A stretch of DNA of 64,000 nucleotides from contig JAQGJU010000143.1 in NCBI GenBank assembly GCA_028290465.1, positions 87,068 through 151,067 of the forward strand, read 5' to 3'. The notes under the pieces are model-generated. The model worked only from the letters and a program-made list of their open reading frames with translations. It made no database searches and was not told where the DNA came from. This document shows positions 26,543-38,387 of this stretch, piece after piece. The translations under genes were made by a program, and so were the position numbers. The stretch comes from Xanthobacteraceae bacterium (lineage in GTDB: Bacteria > Pseudomonadota > Alphaproteobacteria > Rhizobiales > Xanthobacteraceae). Every line of letters begins with the position of its first letter. Position 1 is the first letter of the stretch.

Positions 26543-26554
26543 GACCCTGCTGGT

Positions 26555-27616
26555 CTATCCGATCGCCGGAATAGGGGCGGACACCAATTCTCCGCGCACC
26601 AGGGCCGTGCCTTCGACCATAGCACGCATCTTTCCGTACGCCACGTCGCGAGGCAGATACTTCAACCCACAATCCGGTGCAACCACGACGCGCTCGGCAG
26701 GGACGTGGCGCAACCCGGCGCGAATGCGCCGGGCCACCATGGCCGGCGTCTCGATCGTCAGGTCGGACAGGTCGATCACACCCAGAATGATGGTCTTTGA
26801 CGGCAGATTCTTCAACACCGCACCGTCGAGCTTCGGCTGCGCGGCCTCGACCGATATTTGCTGCGCGGCCGAGTGTTCCAGCTCCGACAAAAACGAATAA
26901 CCGGTCGGCTTCTCGCTCACCATCTGGGCGTAGCCGAAGCAGATATGCACCGCCGTCGTACCGCTGACGCCTTCAAGGGCGCGAGCCAGCGTTTTCAGAC
27001 CATAGGCGCGGGCGTCGTCCGGGCGGGCCTGCATCCAGGGCTCGTCGATTTGGACAAAGTCAGCGCCGGCCGCGAACAGATCCTTGATCTCGGCATTGAC
27101 GGCGGCCGCATAGTCCATCGCCATCGCTTCGGCGGAGCCGTAGTAGTCGTCTTGCGCCTGCTGGGCCATGGTGAACGGCCCCGGCACCGTCATCTTGATC
27201 GGCCGGTCGGTGTTCCGGCGCAGAAACTCAACGTCGCGCACTTCGACGGGATGACGGCGCGTGATCCGGCCGGTCACACGCGGCACCGGGACCGGATTGC
27301 CGCTGCGGTTGATCGTGGTGCCCGGATTATCGAGATCGATGCCGTCCAATGCCGTCGCGAAACGGTTGGAATAGCTTTCGCGGCGCTGCTCGCCGTCGGT
27401 AATGATGTCGAGGCCGGCGCGTTCCTGGTCGCGGATCGCCAACAAGGTCGCATCGTCCTGCGCCTGCTCCAGCCATTGCGGCGCGATGCGCCAGAGCTCG
27501 CGCGCGCGCACCCGCGGCGGCATCTGCTTGGTCAGCGCCTCGCGGTCGATCAGCCAGTCGGGCTGCGGATAGGAGCCGACCAGACAGGTCGGCAGCAAAA
27601 CTTTGGATGCGGCCAC
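26555..27616 (-). CDS. Cobalamin-independent methionine synthase-like methyltransferase (MetE C-domain family)
   Basis: This 353-residue TIM-barrel protein corresponds to the catalytic half of MetE. The zinc ligands are all visible: His and Cys in VHICFGYA, Glu in SVEAAQP and Cys in APDCGLKYL. Early CLVGSYPQPDW is typical of the stand-alone group. Members include methyl-transferring methionine synthases and the alkyl-thiol transferases of epoxide metabolism, so the exact methyl or alkyl donor is open. A GTG start at 27616 is chosen since the family begins there; no strong ribosome site is seen. Upstream and downstream genes are on the same strand but well separated. Confidence 0.8.
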   Translation of the reverse strand: MAASKVLLPTCLVGSYPQPDWLIDREALTKQMPPRVRARELWRIAPQWLEQAQDDATLLAIRDQERAGLDIITDGEQRRESYSNRFATALDGIDLDNPGTTINRSGNPVPVPRVTGRITRRHPVEVRDVEFLRRNTDRPIKMTVPGPFTMAQQAQDDYYGSAEAMAMDYAAAVNAEIKDLFAAGADFVQIDEPWMQARPDDARAYGLKTLARALEGVSGTTAVHICFGYAQMVSEKPTGYSFLSELEHSAAQQISVEAAQPKLDGAVLKNLPSKTIILGVIDLSDLTIETPAMVARRIRAGLRHVPAERVVVAPDCGLKYLPRDVAYGKMRAMVEGTALVRGELVSAPIPAIG

Positions 27617-27669
27617 GATCAAGCTTTCATGTGAGACGGCGAACGAACTCAACAACGCCACCAACAAAG

Positions 27670-27695
27670 CGGCCGGCGCTGTTCGGCGCCGGCCG
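27670..27695 (-). terminator. Putative terminator after orphan receptor gene
   Basis: A perfect 10-base-pair GC stem (27670-27679 with 27686-27695), 6-base loop, lies 20 bases past the receptor stop on the minus strand. It is followed by CTTTGTTGG, a weak T-tract, so termination may be partial. Confidence 0.6.
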
Positions 27696-27714
27696 TAGTG
27701 TTTAACAGTATCGG

Positions 27715-28998
27715 CTATTTCTTCGCATCCGCGTACGGATAGATCACCTTGCCCGATTGATACTTCTCCGGGCTTACAATGACCTGGGTGGACAGCTTGC
27801 GGAACTGATCCAGGTCGTTGTTCTCGATGCCCTGGAACTGAACTTCGAGCACGCGCGACTCGGTCCATTCGCCTTCCGGCCCGAACTTGATGTCGCCGAC
27901 CACGGTCGTGAAGCTGCTCTTGCGCATGTATTCGGCCAGCACGTTGTCGTCAACGCTCTTGGTCGCGTCGATCGCCTGTCCGAGCACCTGCAGATAGGCG
28001 TAGGCCCATGGCGGCATATAGTAGCCGAGCGGATCGACGCCTTCGGCGGCGGCGCGGGCCTGATACTTCTTGATCAGGTCCATGACGCCTGGAAATTCCA
28101 TGGTCTTGGCCGGCACCCACATGTCGTAGTTCACGATGCCGTTCAGCATCGGCCCAAGCTGGGTCTTGAACACGGTGGATTGCAGACCGACCATGGCGCC
28201 GCCGATCATCTTCGGCTTATAGCCGATCTCGTTGATCGAGCGCACCATTCCGACCGAGTCGAGCGGATACGAACAGATCACCACGATGTCGGCGTTCGAC
28301 GCCTGGATGGCGCGGATGATCGACGTGAAGTCGGTGGTGGTCGGCGGATATTTGCGGTCATAGACCACCTTCAGGCCGGCCGCCTTGGCGTTTTCGCGCG
28401 CGCCGTCGGCGACGTTCTGGCCGAATTCGGCGTCGACCGACGCAATGGCAATCGTGGTCGGCTTCGGGTTCTGCGCCATCGCCACGTCGAAGTAGCCCTT
28501 GGTGAAGGCCGGCTTCGGGTTCGGACCCATCGGGATCATCGAGAAGTATTTCGGATACTTGAACTTCTCGTTCACGCCGGTGCCGAACAGGCCCATGAAC
28601 AATTTGTTTTTCTGGATTACGATCGGCATCGCGGGCGCGATCATGTTGGTCGCATAGGCGCTGACCACCAGGTTCACTTTGTCAACGTCGAGCAGCTTGG
28701 TGTAGATCTGCGGCACCAGTGCCGGATTACTCTGATCGTCGTAATAGATCAGCTTCACCGGCCGGCCGGCGAGGCCACCCTTGGCGTTGACGTCGTCTTC
28801 CCAGATCTTCATTGCCAGCAGCGACGACTTGCCGTTGGGTGCGAGCGGCCCGGTCAGCGACATGCTGAAGCCGATCGTGATCGGATTGGCCGCCTGCGCG
28901 GTGGCGCTCGTCGACGTCACGCCCAGCCACGCCGCGGCCGCCAGCGCACCGGCGGCAACGCGCCTCAGCACCGTGCGGCGATCGAAATTCTGATTCAT
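27715..28998 (-). CDS. ABC transporter substrate-binding protein, amino-acid/amide (HAAT) type, orphan
   Basis: This 427-residue receptor has a twin-arginine-like signal (DRRTVL at residues 6-11), cleavage near residue 35 and the mature start PITIGFSMSLTGPLAPNG, a type I periplasmic-binding fold. GGGAGGAA lies about 6 bases before the ATG. No permease or ATPase gene is adjacent, so it must use a transporter encoded elsewhere, perhaps one of the two Liv systems in this window. Nearby dioxygenase and MetE-like genes suggest an aromatic ligand, but that is only context. Confidence 0.87.
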   Translation of the reverse strand: MNQNFDRRTVLRRVAAGALAAAAWLGVTSTSATAQAANPITIGFSMSLTGPLAPNGKSSLLAMKIWEDDVNAKGGLAGRPVKLIYYDDQSNPALVPQIYTKLLDVDKVNLVVSAYATNMIAPAMPIVIQKNKLFMGLFGTGVNEKFKYPKYFSMIPMGPNPKPAFTKGYFDVAMAQNPKPTTIAIASVDAEFGQNVADGARENAKAAGLKVVYDRKYPPTTTDFTSIIRAIQASNADIVVICSYPLDSVGMVRSINEIGYKPKMIGGAMVGLQSTVFKTQLGPMLNGIVNYDMWVPAKTMEFPGVMDLIKKYQARAAAEGVDPLGYYMPPWAYAYLQVLGQAIDATKSVDDNVLAEYMRKSSFTTVVGDIKFGPEGEWTESRVLEVQFQGIENNDLDQFRKLSTQVIVSPEKYQSGKVIYPYADAKK

Positions 28999-29357
28999 CT
29001 GTTCCTCCCGTTAAGCGGCCCGAGGCCGGCCTCATTCGGCCGCCGGGCTCGCCCGTTTCCATCCCAAACCACGCCATTGATCGGCGTGTTGTTTTCGTTA
29101 GACGAAATTGATTTCCGCCAAGACGTCAGAGCAGACGCCAGCCAGCCAGCCCGTGTCAAGCAACACCAATGACGGGTGTTTTATGACTGCGTCGGACAAT
29201 GCTGCGAGAAGCGAATTCGGTGCCTTGCCCACCCGCAGTCCCACACGGGCGGGCCCCGAACGCAGATCCGCCGTACATCGTTTTCGAGCCTGTGGCTGGC
29301 GGACTCTCACGCTCGCATGGCCAACGAACTGCTTCAGAGCTCCACGATTTGCTGACC

Positions 29358-29409
29358 TAGAGCGCGTCCAGCATAAATGGACACCGGTTTTGCATCCGGC
29401 CGCGCTCTA
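29358..29409 (-). repeat. Palindromic intergenic repeat, family A (inverted copy)
   Basis: Arms TAGAGCGCG and CGCGCTCTA bound a 52-base palindrome. Its reverse complement matches the element at 26493-26542 at about 85% over the core. It directly precedes a family C repeat, only 13 bases away. Confidence 0.8.
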
Positions 29410-29422
29410 AGTGCTAGACAGA

Positions 29423-29473
29423 CGCGTTTCCCTCACGTGAAGTGGATTTCCACTTCACTTGAAAACGCTCTAG
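29423..29473. repeat. Palindromic intergenic repeat, family C
   Basis: Starts ACGCGTTT and ends GAAAACGCTCTAG with an inner inverted pair GTGAAGTGG/CCACTTCAC. A second copy at 58727-58776 shares both ends and the TCCACTTC-CTTGAAAACGCTCT part. Confidence 0.75.
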
Positions 29474-29633
29474 ACGTGGTTATGGCGCGGCAAGCGCCCA
29501 ACATTTCGTCACATATTACCTTACACTCCATGCTGCGCTGCAGCGATTTCACGCCTACGTTGTCATGCGACTTGACCCCGGCGCTCCCTATGCCATTGCG
29601 TTCGGGAGATAACGCGACAGAGCGGATCGAGCT

Positions 29634-31319
29634 GTGAACATCGAGGTTCTACAACGCGGAGCCAAGGCAACCGCGCGTCCGGCAAAGGCCGACGCGTGGT
29701 GGCATGGCGCCGTCATCTATCAGATCTATCCGCGCAGCTTTTTCGACAGCAACGGCGACGGCATCGGCGATCTGCCGGGCATCACCGCCCATCTCGATCA
29801 TATCGCGGAGCTGGGCGTCGATGCGGTCTGGATCGCGCCGTTCTTCCGTTCGCCGATGAAGGATTTCGGCTACGACGTGACCGACCATTGCGATGTCGAT
29901 CCGATGTTCGGCACGCTCGATGACTTCGATGCGTTGACGGCGCGGGCGCGCGAACTCGGCCTGCGCATCATCGTCGATCAGGTGTGGAGCCACACCGCCG
30001 ACGATCATCCATGGTTCGTCGAAAGCCGCACCTCGCGGGATTCGAAAAAATCCGACTGGTATGTCTGGGCCGACGCGCGGCCGGACGGCACACCGCCCAA
30101 CAACTGGCTGTCGGTGTTCGGCGGAGTCGCCTGGACCTGGGAGCCGCGCCGCCGGCAATATTATCTGCATCATTTCCTGAGCAGCCAGCCGCAGCTCAAT
30201 CTGTACCATCCGGACGTCGAACAGGCGCTTTTTGATGTCGGGAAATTCTGGATTGACCGCGGCGTCGATGGCTTCCGGCTCGATGCGGTCGACTTCATGT
30301 TTCACGATCGCCGGCTGCGCGACAATCCCGCGCGGCTGCCGAGCGGCGTCATGCCGCTAAGGCCGTTCGGTATGCAGCGGCACATGTTCGACATGCTGCA
30401 ACCGGAAATGTTCGCGTTCATGACGCGGCTCAATACATTCCTACGCCCCTATCCGGACATGATGACGCTGGCCGAAGTATCCAGCGAGCCCGGCGCGTAC
30501 CGGCGCTGCGCCGAGTACACCGACCGGCAGGCGCACCGCCTGGACATGGCATACTCGCTCGCCCTGATGAAGGAGGCGCTGACCGCCGACCGTCTGGCCA
30601 AAGTGCTGACCGAGATGCACGACGCCATCGAGAACGGCTGCGTGTGCTGGGCGTTCAGCAATCACGACGTGGTCCGCGCCGTCAGCCGCTGGGGCCACCC
30701 TTTGCTGCATCATCGGATCGCGCTGACACTGATCGCGCTGCTCATCACCCTACCCGGCGCGGCGTGCCTGTATCAGGGCGAAGAGTTGGGACTGACCGAA
30801 GCGACGCTGACACATGCCGACATGCGCGACCCCTACGGCATCAATTTCTACCCCGCGTTCCTGGGCCGCGACGGAGCCCGCACGCCGATGCCGTGGCAGG
30901 CAAATGCGCGCTTCGCCGGCTTCACGACTTCGCAGGCGCCCTGGCTTCCGGTGCCGCCGGAGCATGCTGAACGGGCGGTCGATGTTCAACGCGGCGACGA
31001 GAACTCGTTGCTACACGCGTACCGTCGTCTGTTGCATTGGCGGCGCCATCATCCAGCGTTGCGCGATGGCGGCTTCCGGCTGCTCACGTTGCCCGAGCCG
31101 CTGTTCGGCTTCGAGCGCTATAATAAGGACGAAGGCGGTGGAGGGCTGATCGCGGTGTTCAACCTGCACGATGCTCCGACGCTGTTGGCCCGCAGCCTGC
31201 TGCCGCCCCGCGCCCGCATCGTCGAACTGAGCGATTTTCCCCTCGAAATCGCCCCCGATTCGTATGTGATTCCGCCCTACGGGGCCGTTTTTGCTTATTT
31301 AGACGCCGTTCTGTCGTAA
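29634..31319 (+). CDS. Alpha-amylase family (GH13) glycosidase
   Basis: This 561-residue GH13 enzyme has the conserved regions in order: DVTDH near residue 82, GFRLDAVDF with the nucleophile Asp near residue 214, LAEVSSE with the acid Glu near residue 280 and FSNHDV with the third Asp near residue 341. No signal peptide is seen, so it is cytoplasmic. The pattern resembles oligo-1,6-glucosidase/alpha-glucosidase or maltodextrin-trimming enzymes; exact specificity cannot be read. GTG is used as start with a poor ribosome site; it opens the 20 kb glycogen/trehalose cluster. Confidence 0.85.
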   Translation: MNIEVLQRGAKATARPAKADAWWHGAVIYQIYPRSFFDSNGDGIGDLPGITAHLDHIAELGVDAVWIAPFFRSPMKDFGYDVTDHCDVDPMFGTLDDFDALTARARELGLRIIVDQVWSHTADDHPWFVESRTSRDSKKSDWYVWADARPDGTPPNNWLSVFGGVAWTWEPRRRQYYLHHFLSSQPQLNLYHPDVEQALFDVGKFWIDRGVDGFRLDAVDFMFHDRRLRDNPARLPSGVMPLRPFGMQRHMFDMLQPEMFAFMTRLNTFLRPYPDMMTLAEVSSEPGAYRRCAEYTDRQAHRLDMAYSLALMKEALTADRLAKVLTEMHDAIENGCVCWAFSNHDVVRAVSRWGHPLLHHRIALTLIALLITLPGAACLYQGEELGLTEATLTHADMRDPYGINFYPAFLGRDGARTPMPWQANARFAGFTTSQAPWLPVPPEHAERAVDVQRGDENSLLHAYRRLLHWRRHHPALRDGGFRLLTLPEPLFGFERYNKDEGGGGLIAVFNLHDAPTLLARSLLPPRARIVELSDFPLEIAPDSYVIPPYGAVFAYLDAVLS

Positions 31320-31500
31320 TTTTTTTAGTTTACCCCTGCCTGACTCAAAAAAATCGCATTGCGGCATGGACCCAACACGGCCCGGCCGCGTTGGAACTGT
31401 GGGCCACGGATGAGTGCAGCGCGCCGGCTTGCGGTGCGTGCATTGTTTCGGTCCACGGCCAAGTTGACGACGCATTTTTGCGGGGGGAACGGGGCGTCCC

Positions 31501-32958
31501 ATGGATATGGAAAATTTGACCAGTCGGGGCGGCACCTCACGCATTATCGTGGTTTCAAACCGGATCGGCCCCGTCGAAGAGGGCAAATCGGCGCCGGGCG
31601 GGCTCGCCGTCGGCGTCTATGAAATCCTGCGCTCGATGGGCGGCATCTGGTTCGGCTGGTCCGGCACCGTCGCCGATCAAAGTTCCGTTACGCCCAACAT
31701 GACCAAGGACGGCAACATCACTTACGCGACCATTGATCTGGGGCGTAAGGACTACGCGGAATTCTATGCCGGCTTTTCAAACTCGACCTTGTGGCCGCTG
31801 CTGCACTTCCGCACCGGTCTGCTCGATTTCGAACGCCAATGCCTTGAGGGCTACCTGCGCGTCAACGATCTGTTCGCCGAACACCTGATCAAGCTGATCC
31901 GGCCGAACGACATCATCTGGGTACACGACTATCACCTCATTCCGCTTGCCGCGGCGCTGCGGCGCAAGGGTGCGAAGAACCGCATCGGCTTCTTTTTGCA
32001 TACGCCGCTGCCGCCGCGCGCCGTGCTGCAAACGCTGCCGGATCATGGCCGGTTGCTGCGCACGCTGGCAGCCTACGATCTCATCGGTTTTCAGACCGAA
32101 GACGACGCCACCCATTTCAACGATTACATGCGCCTCGAACTCGGCGCGACAGCGGCCGGCGCCACCTTGTTGCTGGACCGCCGCCAGTTCCGCGCCGGCA
32201 CCTATCCGATCGGCATCGATCCGGCCGGTTTCGCCCGCACCGCCGATGTGGCCAGCGGGCAGAGCGCGACGCGACGGCTCAAACGCAGCCTCGGCGACCG
32301 TAAATTGGCGATCGGCGTCGACCGTCTCGACTACAGCAAAGGTTTGCCGCTGCGCATGAAGGCGATCGACCGATTGTTCAGTGCGCATTCGAACTGGCGC
32401 GACCGGGTCACCTTTTTGCAGATCGCCACCATCAGCCGCTCCGATGTTCGGCAGTATCGCGACCTGCGCGAAGAACTCGACGCGGCGGCTGGCCACATCA
32501 ACGGCCGCTACGCCGAAGCCGACTGGACGCCGGTCCGCTACGTCAACCGCAACGTCAACCGCAATACATTGGCCGGCTATTTCCGCTGCGCCCATGTCGG
32601 GCTGGTGACGCCGCTGCGCGACGGCATGAACCTCGTCGCCAAGGAATATGTCGCCGCGCAGGACCCGGAGGATCCGGGCGTGCTCATTCTATCGCCTTTC
32701 GCAGGCGCCGCACATGAATTGGATGCCGCGTTGCAGGTCAATCCGTTTGATGTCGATGCGATGGTCGAGGCCCTGACCCAGGCCCTGGTGATGCCGCTCG
32801 CGGAACGCCGCCGGCGTTGGCGCTCGATGATGACCGCGTTGCAGAAACAGACGGTCCGGCACTGGGCCACGAGCTTTATCGACAACCTGACGGCCACCCG
32901 CACCGAGGTCCGACGCGTCGCGCTCGCCCACGTCAGCGACGATCTCACCGTCGCGTAG
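31501..32958 (+). CDS. otsA: Trehalose-6-phosphate synthase OtsA
   Basis: This 485-residue GT20 enzyme joins UDP- or GDP-glucose and glucose-6-phosphate. Visible marks are the N-terminal VVSNRIGPV with substrate Arg and APGGLAVGV near residue 30-38, WVHDYHLIPLA, RLDYSKGLP and the C-terminal RDGMNLVAKEYVAAQ with the Glu that binds nucleotide sugar. An alternative ATG two codons later is possible. No otsB (trehalose-6-phosphate phosphatase) is adjacent or elsewhere in the window, so the phosphatase must be encoded outside it. It is separated from glgE by 78 bases with a hairpin. Confidence 0.93.
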   Translation: MDMENLTSRGGTSRIIVVSNRIGPVEEGKSAPGGLAVGVYEILRSMGGIWFGWSGTVADQSSVTPNMTKDGNITYATIDLGRKDYAEFYAGFSNSTLWPLLHFRTGLLDFERQCLEGYLRVNDLFAEHLIKLIRPNDIIWVHDYHLIPLAAALRRKGAKNRIGFFLHTPLPPRAVLQTLPDHGRLLRTLAAYDLIGFQTEDDATHFNDYMRLELGATAAGATLLLDRRQFRAGTYPIGIDPAGFARTADVASGQSATRRLKRSLGDRKLAIGVDRLDYSKGLPLRMKAIDRLFSAHSNWRDRVTFLQIATISRSDVRQYRDLREELDAAAGHINGRYAEADWTPVRYVNRNVNRNTLAGYFRCAHVGLVTPLRDGMNLVAKEYVAAQDPEDPGVLILSPFAGAAHELDAALQVNPFDVDAMVEALTQALVMPLAERRRRWRSMMTALQKQTVRHWATSFIDNLTATRTEVRRVALAHVSDDLTVA

Positions 32959-32982
32959 GCCTTAAGATTTAGAGTTTCGAAC

Positions 32983-33006
32983 GGCTTCGTCCGACCGGAC
33001 GAAGCC
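32983..33006 (+). terminator. Hairpin between otsA and glgE
   Basis: Perfect 10-base-pair stem (32983-32992 with 32997-33006), 4-base loop. No U-run follows, so it may be a partial terminator or an mRNA-protecting structure between otsA and the glgE operon. Confidence 0.4.
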
Positions 33007-33036
33007 GCCATTGCCGTTTCGGAAGGAGGCCGTGAC

Positions 33037-35091
33037 ATGGGAATAACGACACCGCCGCCGAACGACATCCGCAGGATTGTCGAAGCCATGAACACGACGG
33101 GACCGTTGCCGGTGACACGCCGCCAGGATAGCGGTCGCATCATTGTCGAAAGCGTCTATCCGGAGATCGATTGCGGGCGTTATCCGGTAAAGCGCAAAAT
33201 CGGCGATGAATTCGAAATCTCCGCCGACATCTTCCGCGACGGTCACGACGTGATCGCGGCTTCGATCCTGTATCGGGCCGCCGACGAGGATTTCTGGCGC
33301 CGCGCGCCGATGTACCATGTCGACAACGATCGTTGGGGCGGCGCGGTGCGGCTGTCGCGCAACATTCGCTACTTCTACACGCTGGAAGCCTGGACCGACG
33401 TGTTCGCCAGTTGGCGGCGCGACACCGGCCGCAAGATCGCCGCCAAGCAGGATGTCGGCACTGAGCTGATCGAAGGCCGCGAGATCATCGAGCGCGCCGC
33501 GAAGGACTTGGCCAATGGCGCCGCGCGGAAATTGCGCGACCTGCTGCTGCGGATCGATGCCGACTCCCCAACCGCGCCCACCAACGTCCTGCTCGGCGAC
33601 GAACTCGCTGAGTTCATGGCCGAGTACGGCCCGCGCGACGACGTCAGTCGCTTTCCGCGCACGCTGGAAGTGGTAGTCGACCGCGAGCGCGCGGTATTCG
33701 CTGCCTGGTACGAGATGTTTCCGCGCTCACAGGGCACCGATCCGACCAGGAGCGCGACGTTCGACGACTGCATCGCCCGGCTGCCCGAGGTCCAGGCGAT
33801 GGGCTTCGACGTGGTGTATTTCGTGCCAATCCATCCGATCGGCCGCGTCAACCGCAAGGGCCCGGACAATACGCTCAATCCCGGCCCCGACGATCCGGGC
33901 AGTCCTTATGCGATCGGCAATGAGGAAGGCGGGCATGATGCGATTCATGCCGATCTCGGCACGCTGGAGGACTTCGCACGGCTGATCGCCCGTACCCGCG
34001 AACTCGGCATGGAGATCGCGCTCGACTTCGCGATCCAGTGCGCGCCCGACCATCCGTGGGTGAAGCAGCACCCGGAATGGTTCGTGTTCCGGCCGGACGG
34101 CTCGATCAAATACGCCGAGAATCCGCCGAAGAAGTATCAGGACATCGTCAACGTCAATTTCTACGGCCAGCATCACGAGGAGTTGTGGGCAGCGTTGCGC
34201 GATATCGTGCTGGTGTGGGCACAGCGCGGCGTGCGCATTTTTCGGGTCGACAATCCGCATACCAAGCCGCTGCCATTCTGGGAGTGGATGATCCGCGAAG
34301 TGCAGACGCTATTTCCGGATACCATCTTCCTGAGCGAGGCCTTCACCAAGCCGAAGATGATGAAGGCCTTGGCCAAGGCCGGTTTCACGCAGTCCTACAC
34401 GTACTTTACCTGGCGTAACCAGAAGCAGGAATTGATCGACTACCTGACCGAACTGACCAGGACCAAATGCCGTGAATATCTGCGCCCGAACTTCTTCGCC
34501 AACACGCCGGACATCCTGCCGGCCTTTCTGCAGAGCGGTGGCGCACCGGCGTTCAAGATCCGCGCCGCGCTGGCATCGACGCTGGCCGGCGTTTACGGCA
34601 TCTATAACGGCTTCGAGTTGTGCGAAGGCCGCGCGATCCCCGGTACCGAGGATTACATTCACTCGGAGAAGTACCAGTACAAGGTGTGGGACTGGGATCG
34701 GCCCGGCAACATCAAGCCGTTCATCACCGCGCTGAATCGCATCCGGCGCGAGAATGTCGCGTTTCGTGATTTTCTGAATCTGGAATTCTGGCGCGCCGAC
34801 CACGGCAGCATCATCTTCTACAGCAAGATGACGCCGGAGCGCGACAATATCGTTTTCGTCGCCGTCAATCTCGACCCGTTCTCGGCGCATGAAACCACTT
34901 TGTGGTTTCCGATCGCCCAGATGGGGTTGGGCGATAACGACCCTTTCGAAGTCGAAGAATTGCTCGGTGGCGAGAAGCATCTGTGGCGCGGCTCGCCGCA
35001 CCACATTCGTCTCGATCCGCATACCAACCCGGTCGCCATTTTTCGCGTTTCGATTTGGCAGAATGTCGATTACCGCCGTCCCGCCCGTTAA
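33037..35091 (+). CDS. glgE: Maltose-1-phosphate maltosyltransferase GlgE
   Basis: This 684-residue GH13_3 enzyme adds maltosyl units from maltose-1-phosphate to alpha-1,4-glucans. It has the N-terminal maltosyltransferase domain (about residues 40-220), then the barrel with MEIALDFAIQCAPDHPW, FRVDNPHTKP (nucleophile Asp) and FLSEAFTKPKMM (catalytic Glu). GGAAGGAGG lies about 7 bases before the ATG. It is followed after 11 bases by the gene for TreS-maltokinase, whose kinase half makes its substrate. Confidence 0.93.
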   Translation: MGITTPPPNDIRRIVEAMNTTGPLPVTRRQDSGRIIVESVYPEIDCGRYPVKRKIGDEFEISADIFRDGHDVIAASILYRAADEDFWRRAPMYHVDNDRWGGAVRLSRNIRYFYTLEAWTDVFASWRRDTGRKIAAKQDVGTELIEGREIIERAAKDLANGAARKLRDLLLRIDADSPTAPTNVLLGDELAEFMAEYGPRDDVSRFPRTLEVVVDRERAVFAAWYEMFPRSQGTDPTRSATFDDCIARLPEVQAMGFDVVYFVPIHPIGRVNRKGPDNTLNPGPDDPGSPYAIGNEEGGHDAIHADLGTLEDFARLIARTRELGMEIALDFAIQCAPDHPWVKQHPEWFVFRPDGSIKYAENPPKKYQDIVNVNFYGQHHEELWAALRDIVLVWAQRGVRIFRVDNPHTKPLPFWEWMIREVQTLFPDTIFLSEAFTKPKMMKALAKAGFTQSYTYFTWRNQKQELIDYLTELTRTKCREYLRPNFFANTPDILPAFLQSGGAPAFKIRAALASTLAGVYGIYNGFELCEGRAIPGTEDYIHSEKYQYKVWDWDRPGNIKPFITALNRIRRENVAFRDFLNLEFWRADHGSIIFYSKMTPERDNIVFVAVNLDPFSAHETTLWFPIAQMGLGDNDPFEVEELLGGEKHLWRGSPHHIRLDPHTNPVAIFRVSIWQNVDYRRPAR

Positions 35092-35102
35092 CGGATCTTT
35101 TC

Positions 35103-38386
<3,284 letters not shown>

Positions 38387-38387
<1 letters not shown>

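Larger units (their letters stand above)
28999..29633. other. 635-base intergenic region with palindromic repeats
   Basis: This gap lies between the divergent orphan receptor and the glycogen/trehalose cluster. It contains the family A repeat (29358-29409) and the family C repeat (29423-29473). From 29010 to 29350 I see no gene, no repeat and no clear promoter box. No exact EcfG-type promoter occurs in it. Confidence 0.6.

Noticed and set aside
31391..31415. GGAAC upstream of otsA as possible EcfG promoter
   Set aside because: No CGTT follows at 15-17 bases, so it does not fit the promoter pattern.
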